Shown: positions 51,838 through 60,763 of the stretch, piece by piece
Position numbering within the stretch: the first letter of the stretch is position 1
Layout of the letters: each line of letters begins with the position of its first letter
Source: Undibacterium sp. YM2
GTDB lineage: Bacteria > Pseudomonadota > Gammaproteobacteria > Burkholderiales > Burkholderiaceae_D
Length of the DNA: 64,000 nucleotides
NCBI RefSeq assembly: GCF_009937975.1
Contig: NZ_AP018441.1
Coordinates: forward strand, 372,001 to 436,000
Reading direction: 5' to 3'
Notes under the pieces: generated by a model
What the model saw: the letters and a program-made list of their open reading frames with translations, nothing else
Told to the model about the DNA's origin: nothing
Database searches by the model: none
Made by a program: the position numbers and the translations under genes

Positions 51838-52509
51838 ATGCAAACAGTTACAAAAACAGTCGCAGTTCTGGGTAATGGTATCGTTGGCGTTGCCGTCGCC
51901 AAAGGCTTTGCCAGCCTCGGCTATCAAGTGATCTTTGGTACACGTAACCCTGATAGCGATAAAAGCAGGGAGGCGCTGGCAGTAGTGCCAACGGCAACGG
52001 CCAGCGGCTATGCAGATGCTGCGAAGGCCGCCGACCTGGTTTTCCTGGCCCTGCCATGGGATGGCTTATCTGAGAGCCTGGCACTGGCTGGTCCTGCCAA
52101 TTTTGCTGGTAAAACCGTCATTGATGCTGTCAATCCATTACTGGATTTTGCTGCAGGCTCACCCAGGCTGGCGGTAGGCTTCAGTGATTCTGCCGGTGAG
52201 CTGGTACAAAGACTGCTGCCACAGGCGCGGGTGGTCAAGGCTTTTAATACCATCGTGTTTACGCACATGGTGCAGCCAAAATTTTCAGATGGTCAGCCGG
52301 ATATGTTTATTGCCGGGAATGATGCAGGGGCCAAACAGGAAGTGACAGCCATCCTGCGTGATTTTGGCTGGCGTGGCGCGATTGACATGGGTGACATTAC
52401 GGCAGCACGTTTGATTGAGCCGCTGGCGATGTTGTGGATCAGCTATGCATTCCAGCGTCAGCATTGGACGCATGGGTTTAGTTTGTTGGGGCAGGCAAAG
52501 GCGGAGTAG
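51838..52509 (+). CDS. F420-dependent-NADP-oxidoreductase-like reductase (NAD(P)-binding)
   Basis: This 223-residue protein has N-terminal Rossmann motif VLGNGIVGVAVAKGF with TRNPDS at the NADP-binding position. Further on are ADLVFLALPWDGLSE and VIDAVNPLLDF, typical of the NADPH:F420 reductase-like family. Betaproteobacteria generally lack F420, so a different redox partner is likely. GGGAG precedes the start. It is followed directly by the repeat element at 52520. Confidence 0.85.
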   Translation: MQTVTKTVAVLGNGIVGVAVAKGFASLGYQVIFGTRNPDSDKSREALAVVPTATASGYADAAKAADLVFLALPWDGLSESLALAGPANFAGKTVIDAVNPLLDFAAGSPRLAVGFSDSAGELVQRLLPQARVVKAFNTIVFTHMVQPKFSDGQPDMFIAGNDAGAKQEVTAILRDFGWRGAIDMGDITAARLIEPLAMLWISYAFQRQHWTHGFSLLGQAKAE

Positions 52510-52519
52510 GCTTTTAATC

Positions 52520-52620
52520 GTAGGTTGGGCTACGGTTTACCAGCCCAACACTGGGCGTTTAAATAACGTATACGTTTGCAGAGGCTGAGTGTTGGGCTGA
52601 TGAAGCGTAGCCCAACCTAC
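52520..52620. repeat. MITE/REP-like inverted-repeat element, copy 2
   Basis: This 101-bp element has near-perfect outer arms GTAGGTTGGGCTACG and CGTAGCCCAACCTAC and an inner pair CAGCCCAACACTG / GAGTGTTGGGCTG. The core shares the AACGTATACG / GACGTATTCG type centre with copy 1. It lies between the reductase and dat, at the edge of the second inserted block. No transposase is nearby. Confidence 0.87.
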
Positions 52621-52647
52621 GCCCGTGCGAAGTTTACGGCATGCAAA

Positions 52648-53496
52648 TCAAACTGCCTTGGCCACCTGATAAGCCGCATACAACTGATGATAAACCGCAC
52701 CGGGTTTGCCATCGCCTATCACCGTATCATCGAGCTTCACTACCGCCAGCACTTCCTTGGTGGCAGATGAGAGCATGACTTCATCTGCTGCAAAGACTTC
52801 TTCGCGGGTAATGCGGCGGGCTTCGAGCTTGATATTGTTGGCGGCACACAGTTCTTCTATGAGACCGTAGCGTATGCCTTCGAGTATCAGGTTGTCTTTA
52901 GGCGGGCCCATGAGGACGCCATCCTTGACTATCCAGACATTCGATGCCGATGCTTCGGTCAGGTAACCGTCGCGGAATTGTATGCTCTCTGTCACGCCGT
53001 TTTCGGCGGCGTTTTGTGCCGCCAGCACGTTACCCAGCAAGGAGATGGATTTGATCTCGCAACGCAGCCAGCGCTTGTCTTCCATGGAAACACAGGCTAC
53101 CCCGTTTTCACGTGCTGTGGCTGTTGGCAGGACGATGGGGTTGGTCATGATGAAGACTGTAGGAGTGATTTCATCCTTGGGGAAGGCATGGGCGCGCTTG
53201 GCAACGCCACGGGTCACTTGCAGATAGACCATCTGGTCGTCTGCATCATGGGCTGCCATGACCTTGGCGATCAGGGCCAGCCACTCTTCCTTGCTGTGCG
53301 GGTTGGTGATGCCTATGGCAGCCAGGCTGCGGAACAGGCGTGCCAGATGCTGGTCGGCACGGAACATCTTGCGACCATACACAGGGATGACTTCATAGAT
53401 ACCATCACCAAAGATAAAGCCACGGTCAAGTACCGGGATTTTGGCTTCGGACAGGGGTGTCATTTCGCCATTGAGATAGACCAGGGCTTCGTTCAT
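52648..53496 (-). CDS. dat: D-amino acid aminotransferase
   Basis: This 282-residue class IV PLP enzyme has VYLNGEMTPLSEAKIPVLDRGFIFGDGIYEV at the start (seen as LDRGFIFGDGIYEV), catalytic Lys in CEIKSISLLGNVLA, Glu in YLTEASASNVWI and ITREEVFAADEVMLSSATKEV. It would supply or interconvert D-alanine and D-glutamate for peptidoglycan. It is next to a D-Ala-D-Ala carboxypeptidase gene. The longer frame to 53580 has no ribosome site; MNEALVYLNG at 53496 fits the family. Confidence 0.93.
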   Translation of the reverse strand: MNEALVYLNGEMTPLSEAKIPVLDRGFIFGDGIYEVIPVYGRKMFRADQHLARLFRSLAAIGITNPHSKEEWLALIAKVMAAHDADDQMVYLQVTRGVAKRAHAFPKDEITPTVFIMTNPIVLPTATARENGVACVSMEDKRWLRCEIKSISLLGNVLAAQNAAENGVTESIQFRDGYLTEASASNVWIVKDGVLMGPPKDNLILEGIRYGLIEELCAANNIKLEARRITREEVFAADEVMLSSATKEVLAVVKLDDTVIGDGKPGAVYHQLYAAYQVAKAV

Positions 53497-53581
53497 GATA
53501 GACAGGGCAGGTAAAAAAGTGAGGAACTTATTCTTACATGGAAAGCCGTCTTCGCTTATGCAAATACGGCATACGGGCATA

Positions 53582-53613
53582 GCCCGGGTTTATGTGTGAG
53601 CATCAACCCGGGC
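53582..53613. terminator. 9-bp perfect hairpin between dac and dat
   Basis: Arms GCCCGGGTT (53582-53590) and AACCCGGGC (53605-53613) surround a 14-base loop. It lies after the dac stop on the minus strand and before dat. No T run follows, so it could be an attenuator or processing site rather than a strong terminator. Confidence 0.45.
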
Positions 53614-53629
53614 CAGTTTGCGTCAAGAG

Positions 53630-54778
53630 TTACTTGAACATCAGGCGTATCGAATCCCAGGCACGGCCAAAGATGCTGGCCTGGTTGACTTGTTCCAGTG
53701 CAATCACTGGTACTTCGGCAACTGCTTTGCCATCGAGCATGACTTTCATGACGCCGACCTTGCTGTTTAATGCAACAGGGGCAACCAGCGGGTCCTTGCG
53801 TTCCAGTGCCGGTTTTAGTTTGGCGGCAGAGCCTTTTGGCAATGTGATATACAGCTCACGGTCAAAACCTATCTTGACCTGAGGCTGCGTGCCTTTCCAG
53901 ACTTCTGGCGTGGCAACGGCCTGGCCTTTGTCATACAGCTTCAGGGTTTCAAAGTTCAGGAAACCCCAATTCAACAGTTTCAAACTTTCCTGTGCACGTA
54001 CAGAGTCACTTTCGGTGCCGATGACCACTGAGATCAGGCGGCGCTGGCCTGTGCCATTCGGGCGGTTGGCCGACGAGATCAGGCTATAGCCACCTCCAGT
54101 GGTATGGCCGGTTTTCATGCCATCGACCGTAGGGTCTAGCATCAGCAGGCGGTTGCGGTTGGGCTGGGTGATCTTGTTATAGGTATAGCTCTTGGTAGAG
54201 TAATACGTCTTGTAGAACTCAGGGTGATCAATGATCAGGCGCGCTGCCAGTGTCGACAGGTCTTGTGCCGTAGAGTAGTTGTCCTTGCTGGGCAAACCGT
54301 GCGGATTGGCAAAGCGGGTGGCTTTCAGGCCCATGCGCTCTGCTTCGCGGTTCATTTGCACGACAAAGGCTTCTTCACTACCGGCCACGGCTTCTGCCAG
54401 GGCAACGGCGGCATCATTGCCGGACTGTACGATCAGGCCATACAGCAATTCATTGATGGTGACTGGTTTGTTTGGTTCGATAAACATCTTGGAGCTGCTG
54501 CCATCGACTTTCCAGGCGCGGGTAGAGACATTGATGCTCTGGTTCAGGTCCAGCTTCTTGTCCTTGAGGGCAGAGAACACCAGGTAAGCCGTCATGATCT
54601 TGGTCAGCGAGGCTGGCTCTACGCTCATGGTAGGTTCTTGTGCGGCGATGACCTGATTGCTGGTGGCATCGAGCAAGAGCCAGGCTTTTGATGCAATGGT
54701 AGGTGAAGGCAGGGTTTGCGCGACTGCGGCTGACATGGTCAGCAGCGAAACGGCAATTGAGGCGAGGAATTTTTTCAT
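53630..54778 (-). CDS. dacA: D-alanyl-D-alanine carboxypeptidase (PBP5/6 type)
   Basis: This 382-residue protein has a signal peptide (MKKFLASIAVSLLTMSAAVAQ). The penicillin-binding motifs are SLTK (57-60), SGNDA and KTGHTTGG, so it is catalytically complete. A C-terminal PBP5_C beta domain and an amphipathic end (FGRAWDSIRLMFK) anchor it to the inner membrane. It trims the fifth D-Ala of peptidoglycan stems. It is upstream of dat on the same strand. Confidence 0.95.
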   Translation of the reverse strand: MKKFLASIAVSLLTMSAAVAQTLPSPTIASKAWLLLDATSNQVIAAQEPTMSVEPASLTKIMTAYLVFSALKDKKLDLNQSINVSTRAWKVDGSSSKMFIEPNKPVTINELLYGLIVQSGNDAAVALAEAVAGSEEAFVVQMNREAERMGLKATRFANPHGLPSKDNYSTAQDLSTLAARLIIDHPEFYKTYYSTKSYTYNKITQPNRNRLLMLDPTVDGMKTGHTTGGGYSLISSANRPNGTGQRRLISVVIGTESDSVRAQESLKLLNWGFLNFETLKLYDKGQAVATPEVWKGTQPQVKIGFDRELYITLPKGSAAKLKPALERKDPLVAPVALNSKVGVMKVMLDGKAVAEVPVIALEQVNQASIFGRAWDSIRLMFK

Positions 54779-54878
54779 TGATGAACTAGTAAAACAAAGG
54801 GTGACAAAAAACGAATAGTAGTGGGTTCGCCAGATGCATGGTCAGTTGTTGTCTGCATGGAATCTTGCGGTGACATCA

Positions 54879-55517
54879 TCAGGTTTTATCCCACATGCTG
54901 ATGATATGTTGTTTGATATGGTGCAGGCGGCGATGGAAGAAATGGTCTGCGCCGGGTATGACGGTCACGGGTATGTCTTGCGGGCGCAGCCAGTCCAGCA
55001 CCGCAGAAAGGGGGATGGTTTCATCCAGCTCGCCATGCACCAGGATAGTGTTGGCAGGTATCGCAGGCATATCCCATTTGCCAGCGGCCGCACCGACCAG
55101 TGCCAGGCGTTCTGCGGGTTTGCCATTTTCCTGCAAACGCTGTTGCAGGCGTGCCTGCACAAAAGTACCAAAGGAAAACCCAGCCAGGGCCAGTGGCAGA
55201 TCCGGGAAACGCGCGCGCATGGCCGTCAATAATAATTCCATGTCGTCAGTTTCCCCCATGCCTGCATCATGCGTACCTTCTGACTTGCCGACTCCACGAA
55301 AGTTCATGCGTACGGCGACGTAACCCAGGGCAGTGAAGGCGCGCGCCAGGGTTTGCGCGACCTTATTGTCCATGGTACCGCCATATAGCGGATGCGGATG
55401 GGCGACCAGTGCCAGGCCTATCGGGGTGGCATGGGTTTCAGTATCAGGCAGGTCCAGCGCGCATTGCAAATTGCCAGCGGCGCCCTGGAGTGAAAAGTGT
55501 TCAGTCTGGGCATTCAT
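54879..55517 (-). CDS. small alpha/beta hydrolase
   Basis: This 212-residue cytosolic hydrolase has VAHPHPLYGGTMDNKVAQ (oxyanion HPHP region), MNFRGVGKSEGTHD, the nucleophile elbow GFSFGT, 'LVHGELDETIP' with the catalytic Asp and GADHFFHRR with the catalytic His. This is the YghU/DLH-like family annotated as CocE/alpha-beta in many betaproteobacteria. The substrate is unknown. It starts 13 bases after the ferredoxin-like gene. Confidence 0.87.
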   Translation of the reverse strand: MNAQTEHFSLQGAAGNLQCALDLPDTETHATPIGLALVAHPHPLYGGTMDNKVAQTLARAFTALGYVAVRMNFRGVGKSEGTHDAGMGETDDMELLLTAMRARFPDLPLALAGFSFGTFVQARLQQRLQENGKPAERLALVGAAAGKWDMPAIPANTILVHGELDETIPLSAVLDWLRPQDIPVTVIPGADHFFHRRLHHIKQHIISMWDKT

Positions 55518-55530
55518 GATAATTGGACCC

Positions 55531-55848
55531 TCAGACTTTCAAACGTTCGACGATACCGCCGCCTATCAGGTCGACATCAATGATTTCATCAATATCGGAT
55601 TGATCGACATAGGTGTACCAGGTTCCTTGCGGATAGACTACGAGGACAGGTCCATCGTCGCAGCGGTCAAGGCAACCTGCCTTGTTGATGCGGATTTTGC
55701 CGTGACCATTCATGTCCAGCTGTTTGATACGGCGTTTGGCATGTTCCTGGGCGGCTTGCGCACCACGGTCAGCGCAGCAAGGGCGACCGTCTTCGCGCTG
55801 GTTCAGGCAAAAAAAGACGTGTTTTTGAAAATAAAGTGCTTCAGACAT
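55531..55848 (-). CDS. thioredoxin-like (2Fe-2S) ferredoxin
   Basis: This 105-residue protein has cluster cysteines in FFCLNQREDGRPCCADRGAQ and AGCLDRCDDGPVLVVYPQGTWY, the CX(8-12)C...CX3C arrangement of thioredoxin-fold 2Fe-2S proteins. Such proteins transfer electrons, and the family often lies next to the alpha/beta hydrolase gene in this order. The two are probably an operon. Confidence 0.88.
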   Translation of the reverse strand: MSEALYFQKHVFFCLNQREDGRPCCADRGAQAAQEHAKRRIKQLDMNGHGKIRINKAGCLDRCDDGPVLVVYPQGTWYTYVDQSDIDEIIDVDLIGGGIVERLKV

Positions 55849-55935
55849 AAGATATCCAGCCTGCGGTTGATACCGCCACCGGGTGATGGCGCTTGTTGCC
55901 CGCTATGATACTGCAATTGCGCAGTCAGGGGACTT

Positions 55936-57111
55936 TTACACCGGACGCGGCTTGCGTAATAGCGCCCAGATCGCCAGAAATGGCCAGAACAAAGACAGGA
56001 ATTGGGCTGCGCCATTGAAGTTCAAAAACTTGCCCTGCACCCAGGTTTGCATGGTGGCGGCAAAGTAGGGATTGTCAGAGACCAGGTTGATGACGATCAA
56101 CGATATCGTCAGCATCAATAGGGCCAGTCGTTTCTGTACATGGGATGGCGCAAAGGAAAAACCATACAGCATGATGATGCTGATCAGCAAACCACCACGT
56201 GCACCCGGCGTCAGCCAGGCAAATGCATATTCAGGCTTGAACAATAGGGCGCTGGCCAGTGCCTTGATGGTCAATGCAGCCCCCAGCAACAAAACTGACA
56301 GGATGGTCTTGGGCGCGTGGCGGTTCAGCAGACTCAGGCAAATCAGTAGTGCACCGGTACAACTGCAGGCTGTGATAATGGTTTCTGACAGCAGGTATTC
56401 TTCTGCGCTGAGTTCGAAACCCTGCAGCAAAAACGCGCTGATATCAATATCCATGTCCATCATTTCGCTCAGGGTTTGCGAAATCACGGGCAAGATCTGG
56501 CCCAGGCCAAACAGATAGGCCTGGGGATAAATCTGCGCCATGGTCCACAGACCCAGCACCAGTATTTCGCGGCTGGATTCCTTGTGCGTCCATTGCTTGC
56601 GCAGTAATTGCAGGCGGCCTTTTTCGAGTATCAATGGCGTCAGCAAGGCACCCAATATTGCACCCAGCATAGCACCTGAGGTATTCGTCAAAAAATCCAG
56701 TAAAGAGGTAACCCGGCTGGGCAAGAAGTTTTGCACTATTTCTGCCGTAGCAGATAGCAGTGCACCGGCCAGTGTTGCCAGCAAGGCAGCCCACCAGCGC
56801 CTGACCAATGGGTAAAGCGCAAACACCACCAGCATGCCAAAGGGCATATAGCCCACCACATTGATGATGGCATCAAAGCCACCCCAGTAGCGTGGCCATT
56901 GCTTGATCAGTTCAGGCAGCGCTGCCCAGCTATTGGTTTGCCAGCCGGTAAATGGGTACCAGCTCGCATAAATGATCAGAAACAGATAGGCAACCAGGCT
57001 CACCCTGGCAAACGGCGAGCTGCGCAAGGTCTGCAGTTGTTCGCTGGCTGGCGGGTTGATGGGCTCACCAACTGGTGTGTCTGGTAGTGCCTGACTGTGA
57101 TCTGGCTGCAT
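55936..57111 (-). CDS. VanZ-family membrane protein
   Basis: This 391-residue protein has at least eight hydrophobic segments. The VanZ signature is YLFLIIYASWYPFTGW at the start, then INVVGYMPFGML and TSLLDFLTNTSGAMLG. The name reflects homology to the teicoplanin-resistance protein VanZ, but most bacterial copies are of unknown role. The longer frame begins with TTG at 57132; I prefer the ATG at 57111 (MQPDHSQALP), although neither has a convincing ribosome site. It is 42 bases from the ABC-transporter lipoprotein gene and may belong to that unit. Confidence 0.85.
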   Translation of the reverse strand: MQPDHSQALPDTPVGEPINPPASEQLQTLRSSPFARVSLVAYLFLIIYASWYPFTGWQTNSWAALPELIKQWPRYWGGFDAIINVVGYMPFGMLVVFALYPLVRRWWAALLATLAGALLSATAEIVQNFLPSRVTSLLDFLTNTSGAMLGAILGALLTPLILEKGRLQLLRKQWTHKESSREILVLGLWTMAQIYPQAYLFGLGQILPVISQTLSEMMDMDIDISAFLLQGFELSAEEYLLSETIITACSCTGALLICLSLLNRHAPKTILSVLLLGAALTIKALASALLFKPEYAFAWLTPGARGGLLISIIMLYGFSFAPSHVQKRLALLMLTISLIVINLVSDNPYFAATMQTWVQGKFLNFNGAAQFLSLFWPFLAIWALLRKPRPV

Positions 57112-57153
57112 GCGCTTGGCTTTAAGGGGCAATAATAGACTTGTATTGTCAGC

Positions 57154-57807
57154 TTATTTTAAAGGCAAGCCCATGATCCAGGCCTGGATGTCGTTGATGC
57201 TGGCATCGGCTGCCTCGCGCATCGCTCTGGCACCACCAGGCGCATCCGCAGTTGTTGCTGTGACTTTTTGCTGGAAGCTTTTCTGTGCTATCAGCTTGTG
57301 TCCCTTGATGACAGAAGCACGCAGGCTGATCTGGGCGTTGCTCTGGCTGGTTGTCGTAAATATCTGGGAAAACTCATCGAGCTCCAGGCGTAATACCGGG
57401 AGGTTGGCGGCACCATCGGTATTTGCCAGTACATCGGCACCTTGCGCCACCAGACCGGCTTTCAGTCTTTGCGCCAGCAATTGTGCGGGCGGCATGCTCC
57501 AGCGGTGCAGGGAATAAGCCTTGAGTTGCTGCACATTGTCATATTGTAGTCTGTATAACATGGCATTGCTGTCCAGCGCCGGTGCTATGTTGATTTCCGC
57601 AATGCTGATCTGGAATTTTGCAGGGCCGGGTTGGGTGGGGGCAATCGCGGCAAACGGGCCAAAATCATATTGCTGGGACTGTTGTACTACCGGTTTGCTG
57701 CTACACGCAGATAGCAAAGCCAGTAAGGACAGGGCAAATAAGGAAAATATGGTCGCGCCAGTCTTGCTGAATTTACTGAAGTGGCAAAAAAATGCAGGGT
57801 AGCTCAT
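57154..57807 (-). CDS. ABC-type transport auxiliary lipoprotein (PqiC-like)
   Basis: This 217-residue protein has a signal with lipobox LLSAC. The mature part has IAEINIAPALDSNAMLYRL and QLKAYSLHRWSMPPAQLLAQRL, matching the PqiC/DUF330 family that binds MCE-protein assemblies at the outer membrane. AAGGAATCC precedes the start at 57807; the longer frame to 57924 is inside mlaD. It is the last gene of permease–ATPase–MCE–lipoprotein. Confidence 0.88.
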   Translation of the reverse strand: MSYPAFFCHFSKFSKTGATIFSLFALSLLALLSACSSKPVVQQSQQYDFGPFAAIAPTQPGPAKFQISIAEINIAPALDSNAMLYRLQYDNVQQLKAYSLHRWSMPPAQLLAQRLKAGLVAQGADVLANTDGAANLPVLRLELDEFSQIFTTTSQSNAQISLRASVIKGHKLIAQKSFQQKVTATTADAPGGARAMREAADASINDIQAWIMGLPLK

Positions 57808-57817
57808 GTGGATTCCT

Positions 57818-58759
57818 TTACTTGGGAGCGACAAAGCCAGGCTCGCCCGGGCCAGGTGCAGGGACGGGATTGCCAAACAAAAGGCTTTGCGGCCTTTCCT
57901 TGAGTGAATCCGAGAGGCGGCCAAAAGAGCGCAGGCTGGCTTTGGCGTCGCCTGCCACGCTTTGCACCTTGGGCAGGGTATCCAGAGTCAGGCTGTTGCC
58001 TACATTGTCCATGACCAGATTGAATTTTGCCAACGGGCCATCTTCGGCCTGCAGGCTGGTGGTCAGTTGATTCAGGTTGTTGCTGAGCTTGCCAACATTG
58101 CCAGACAAGTTGCGTACTTCAACCATGGTCAATTTGGCCTGGTCTGCCAGTTCAGGCAGACGCGCCAGCGTGGGTTCAAATTTGGCTGGCAACTCTTTCC
58201 ATGCAGCAGAAGCCTGGCCTATATTTTCTACCGCGGTCATCAAGGATTTTTGATTGGCCGGATCGAGCATGGTATTGAGCCTGCGCGTCAGTTCTTCTGC
58301 CTGGGCCAGGATAGCCTGGCCGCGTTTTTCCAGGTTTTGCATCATGCCGGGGCGCATGGGTATGCGTGGTACCACGTCAGGCTTATGGTTGGCTACCAGC
58401 AACTGTTTGGATGTGCCTTCATCATCCAGTTGCACGAAAGCGATGCCGGTGACACCCTGGTAACCCAGCGTGGCATAAGTGGAGCTGGTGACCGGCGCAT
58501 CGGGGATGATTTCCAGGCGCAGGATGATTTGCCCCGGATTATTATCATCAAAGTCGATATCCGTGACATTGCCGACCTTGATGCCCTTGTAGCGCACGGC
58601 GGCCTGTAAATTCAAACCGGACACTGCCGATGAGGTGACCACGTCATAAGGTATGCGCTTGATCTTGTCGCGTCCCAGCCAGATGGCCAATACGGTCGTG
58701 AGTGTCAGCAGGGCAATGGTGAAGAAACCTGCCATGAGCGCATGAGATCTGTTTTCCAT
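57818..58759 (-). CDS. MCE/MlaD-family substrate-binding protein
   Basis: This 313-residue protein has an N-terminal TM anchor (residues ~7-27). The MCE domain has AVSGLNLQAAVRYKGIKVGNVTDIDFD, and a long helical C-terminal part rich in Gln/Leu repeats (LRSFGRLSDSLKERPQSL) follows. MCE rings carry phospholipids or other hydrophobic molecules through the periplasm. It starts three bases after the ATPase stop. Confidence 0.91.
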   Translation of the reverse strand: MENRSHALMAGFFTIALLTLTTVLAIWLGRDKIKRIPYDVVTSSAVSGLNLQAAVRYKGIKVGNVTDIDFDDNNPGQIILRLEIIPDAPVTSSTYATLGYQGVTGIAFVQLDDEGTSKQLLVANHKPDVVPRIPMRPGMMQNLEKRGQAILAQAEELTRRLNTMLDPANQKSLMTAVENIGQASAAWKELPAKFEPTLARLPELADQAKLTMVEVRNLSGNVGKLSNNLNQLTTSLQAEDGPLAKFNLVMDNVGNSLTLDTLPKVQSVAGDAKASLRSFGRLSDSLKERPQSLLFGNPVPAPGPGEPGFVAPK

Positions 58760-58762
58760 AGC

Positions 58763-59554
58763 TTATATTTCCTGATGCGTTTGTGGTGGCAGTACTTCCA
58801 TGGCGCGCTCGCCGCGTCCGCCAAGAAAGAAACTGCGTATGAATGGATGCTGGTAGGCCACGACTTCCCTCGGTGTTCCTATGGTAACAACATGTTTTTC
58901 TGCCAGCACGGCAATCCGGCTGGACAGGGCAAACAGACTGTCAAGGTCATGTGTCACCATGATGACGGTCAGGCGTAATTGCTGGTGCAGCGATAGTATC
59001 AGTTCGACAAAGCTGTCCGAGCGGTCAGGGTCCAGACCCGCTGTCGGTTCGTCTAAAAATAACAACTCCGGGTCCAGTGCCAGGGCACGCGCGAGGGCGA
59101 TGCGCTTGATCATGCCTCCGGACAAGTCGGCGGGCATCTTGCGCGCATGTTCAAAGGCGATATCGACCATGTGCAGCTTCAGATAGACCAGGTCATTGAT
59201 CAGGTCTTCCGGCAGTGTGCCCAGTTCACGCATGGGCTGGGCAACGTTGTCGAATACGCTCAGGGCAGAATACAGGGCACCATGCTGAAACAGCATGCCG
59301 GAGCGCTTGCGCAAATAATCGAGATGCCGCGCCTGCGGATCATGCAAGTCCTCACCAAATACCTTGATACTGCCACGCGCCGGTGTTTCCAGTCCCAGCA
59401 TCTGCCTCATCAGCACTGTCTTGCCAGAGCCTGAGCCACCGACGATAGACAGAATCTCGCCGCGCCTGACATTGAGCTCCAACTGGTCATGCACTACGGC
59501 CCGGCCAAACTGGGTACGCAGATCGCGGATTTCTATGATGTTCTCGCCCGCCAT
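58763..59554 (-). CDS. MlaF-type ABC transporter ATPase
   Basis: This 263-residue protein has Walker A GGSGSGKT, Q-loop, signature LSGGMIKRIALARAL and Walker B LLFLDEPTAGLD followed by the H-loop in VTHDLDS. It powers the lipid transporter formed with the adjacent permease and MCE protein. Start and permease stop share one base. Confidence 0.94.
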   Translation of the reverse strand: MAGENIIEIRDLRTQFGRAVVHDQLELNVRRGEILSIVGGSGSGKTVLMRQMLGLETPARGSIKVFGEDLHDPQARHLDYLRKRSGMLFQHGALYSALSVFDNVAQPMRELGTLPEDLINDLVYLKLHMVDIAFEHARKMPADLSGGMIKRIALARALALDPELLFLDEPTAGLDPDRSDSFVELILSLHQQLRLTVIMVTHDLDSLFALSSRIAVLAEKHVVTIGTPREVVAYQHPFIRSFFLGGRGERAMEVLPPQTHQEI

Positions 59555-60678
59555 CAGTAGCCTGCCTTGCTGAAGATGATGGCATAAATGGCATCGGCAA
59601 TGATAACTACCGTGATTGCAACCACCACGGAACTGGTGGTGCCGCGTCCCAGACTCTCGGTATTGGGTTCTATGCGCAAACCATAATGACAGGCGATCAG
59701 GGCGATCAGTATGCCAAAGGTAGCGCCTTTGGACAGGCCTATCCAGAAATTGATCAGCGGCACGACTTCCGGTAATTTATAGACAAAAAATTCAGGTGAC
59801 ATGCCCAGCAAAGCCTGGGCCGAGATCATGCCGCCGGTCAATGCCATGATATCTGTCCAGATCACCAGTAATGGCATGGCAATGGCCAGCGCCAGCACCT
59901 TGGGCATGATGAGGCGAAAACCATGTGGTATGCCCATGACGCGCATGGCGTCGAGTTCTTCCGTCACCCGCATGACACCCAGTTGCGCTGTAATGGCAGA
60001 GCCAGAACGTCCGGCCACCAGGATTGCTGCCAGCATGGGGCCGAGTTCGCGGATGATGCTCATGCCCAGGATATTGACGATGTATAAGTCGCCACCAAAA
60101 GTGCGCAGTTGCTGGGCCGACAGATAAGACAGCACCACACCGATCAGAATACCGACCAGGGCAGTGATGCCCAACGCCTGTGCACCTGTGTGATAAATAT
60201 TGGCCGACAATTCTTTCCACGGGCCCTTGATGGGATGGCGGGCAAAGCGCAGCAAATCCAGCATGAGCTGGCCAAGCAGGGCAGTGAAGCTGTATAAATG
60301 CTGAAACAGGCCGAGCACTTTTGTGCCGAGCAGCATGGTGCGCGTCAGCCTTTGCTTGGGCGGGCGCGGTACCAGGATTTTGCTGACTTCTTCCAGTCGG
60401 GCAAACAAGCCTTCATGGGCAGGCAGAATCTTGACGTGCTCAGGTCTTTGCTTGCCCCAGGCCCGCCACAGCATTTGCGCACCTATGTGGTCCAGCGTGC
60501 TGATCTGGCTTAAATCCCAGCGTATGCCGGGCTGGCTGGCAGCCTTGTTCAACTGAGCGCTGATCTCCTGCATGGTGGCGGATGATGACAGGGCATGCAC
60601 CAGCCATGCACCAGCGACGATGGCGGTGGGCTGTTGCTGATGATTTAATTGCAGGGTGGGCGGGATCTCGTGAGGCAT
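59554..60678 (-). CDS. MlaE-type ABC permease with N-terminal STAS-like domain
   Basis: This 374-residue protein has an N-terminal STAS-like region (~1-110, HALSSSATMQEISAQLNKAA ... ISTLDHIGAQMLW). The MlaE permease core begins near residue 130, with SVILGVL-type helices, 'GILIGVVLSYLSAQQLRTFGGDLYIVNILG' (pieces GVVLSYLSAQQL and YIVNILG) and VAGRSGSAITAQLGVMRVTEELDAM, the conserved coupling loop. Having the STAS part fused to the permease differs from E. coli MlaB/MlaE, which are separate. The frame is open to 60732, but the Met at 60678 (MPHEIPPTLQ) fits. Confidence 0.9.
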   Translation of the reverse strand: MPHEIPPTLQLNHQQQPTAIVAGAWLVHALSSSATMQEISAQLNKAASQPGIRWDLSQISTLDHIGAQMLWRAWGKQRPEHVKILPAHEGLFARLEEVSKILVPRPPKQRLTRTMLLGTKVLGLFQHLYSFTALLGQLMLDLLRFARHPIKGPWKELSANIYHTGAQALGITALVGILIGVVLSYLSAQQLRTFGGDLYIVNILGMSIIRELGPMLAAILVAGRSGSAITAQLGVMRVTEELDAMRVMGIPHGFRLIMPKVLALAIAMPLLVIWTDIMALTGGMISAQALLGMSPEFFVYKLPEVVPLINFWIGLSKGATFGILIALIACHYGLRIEPNTESLGRGTTSSVVVAITVVIIADAIYAIIFSKAGY

Positions 60679-60763
60679 ATTCCGCAAGTGTAAGTGACAA
60701 AGTGTATTTACCGCAATCGAGCATCCTCGCATTCACCGGGTATAGCAATTTAATACCCGCCGC

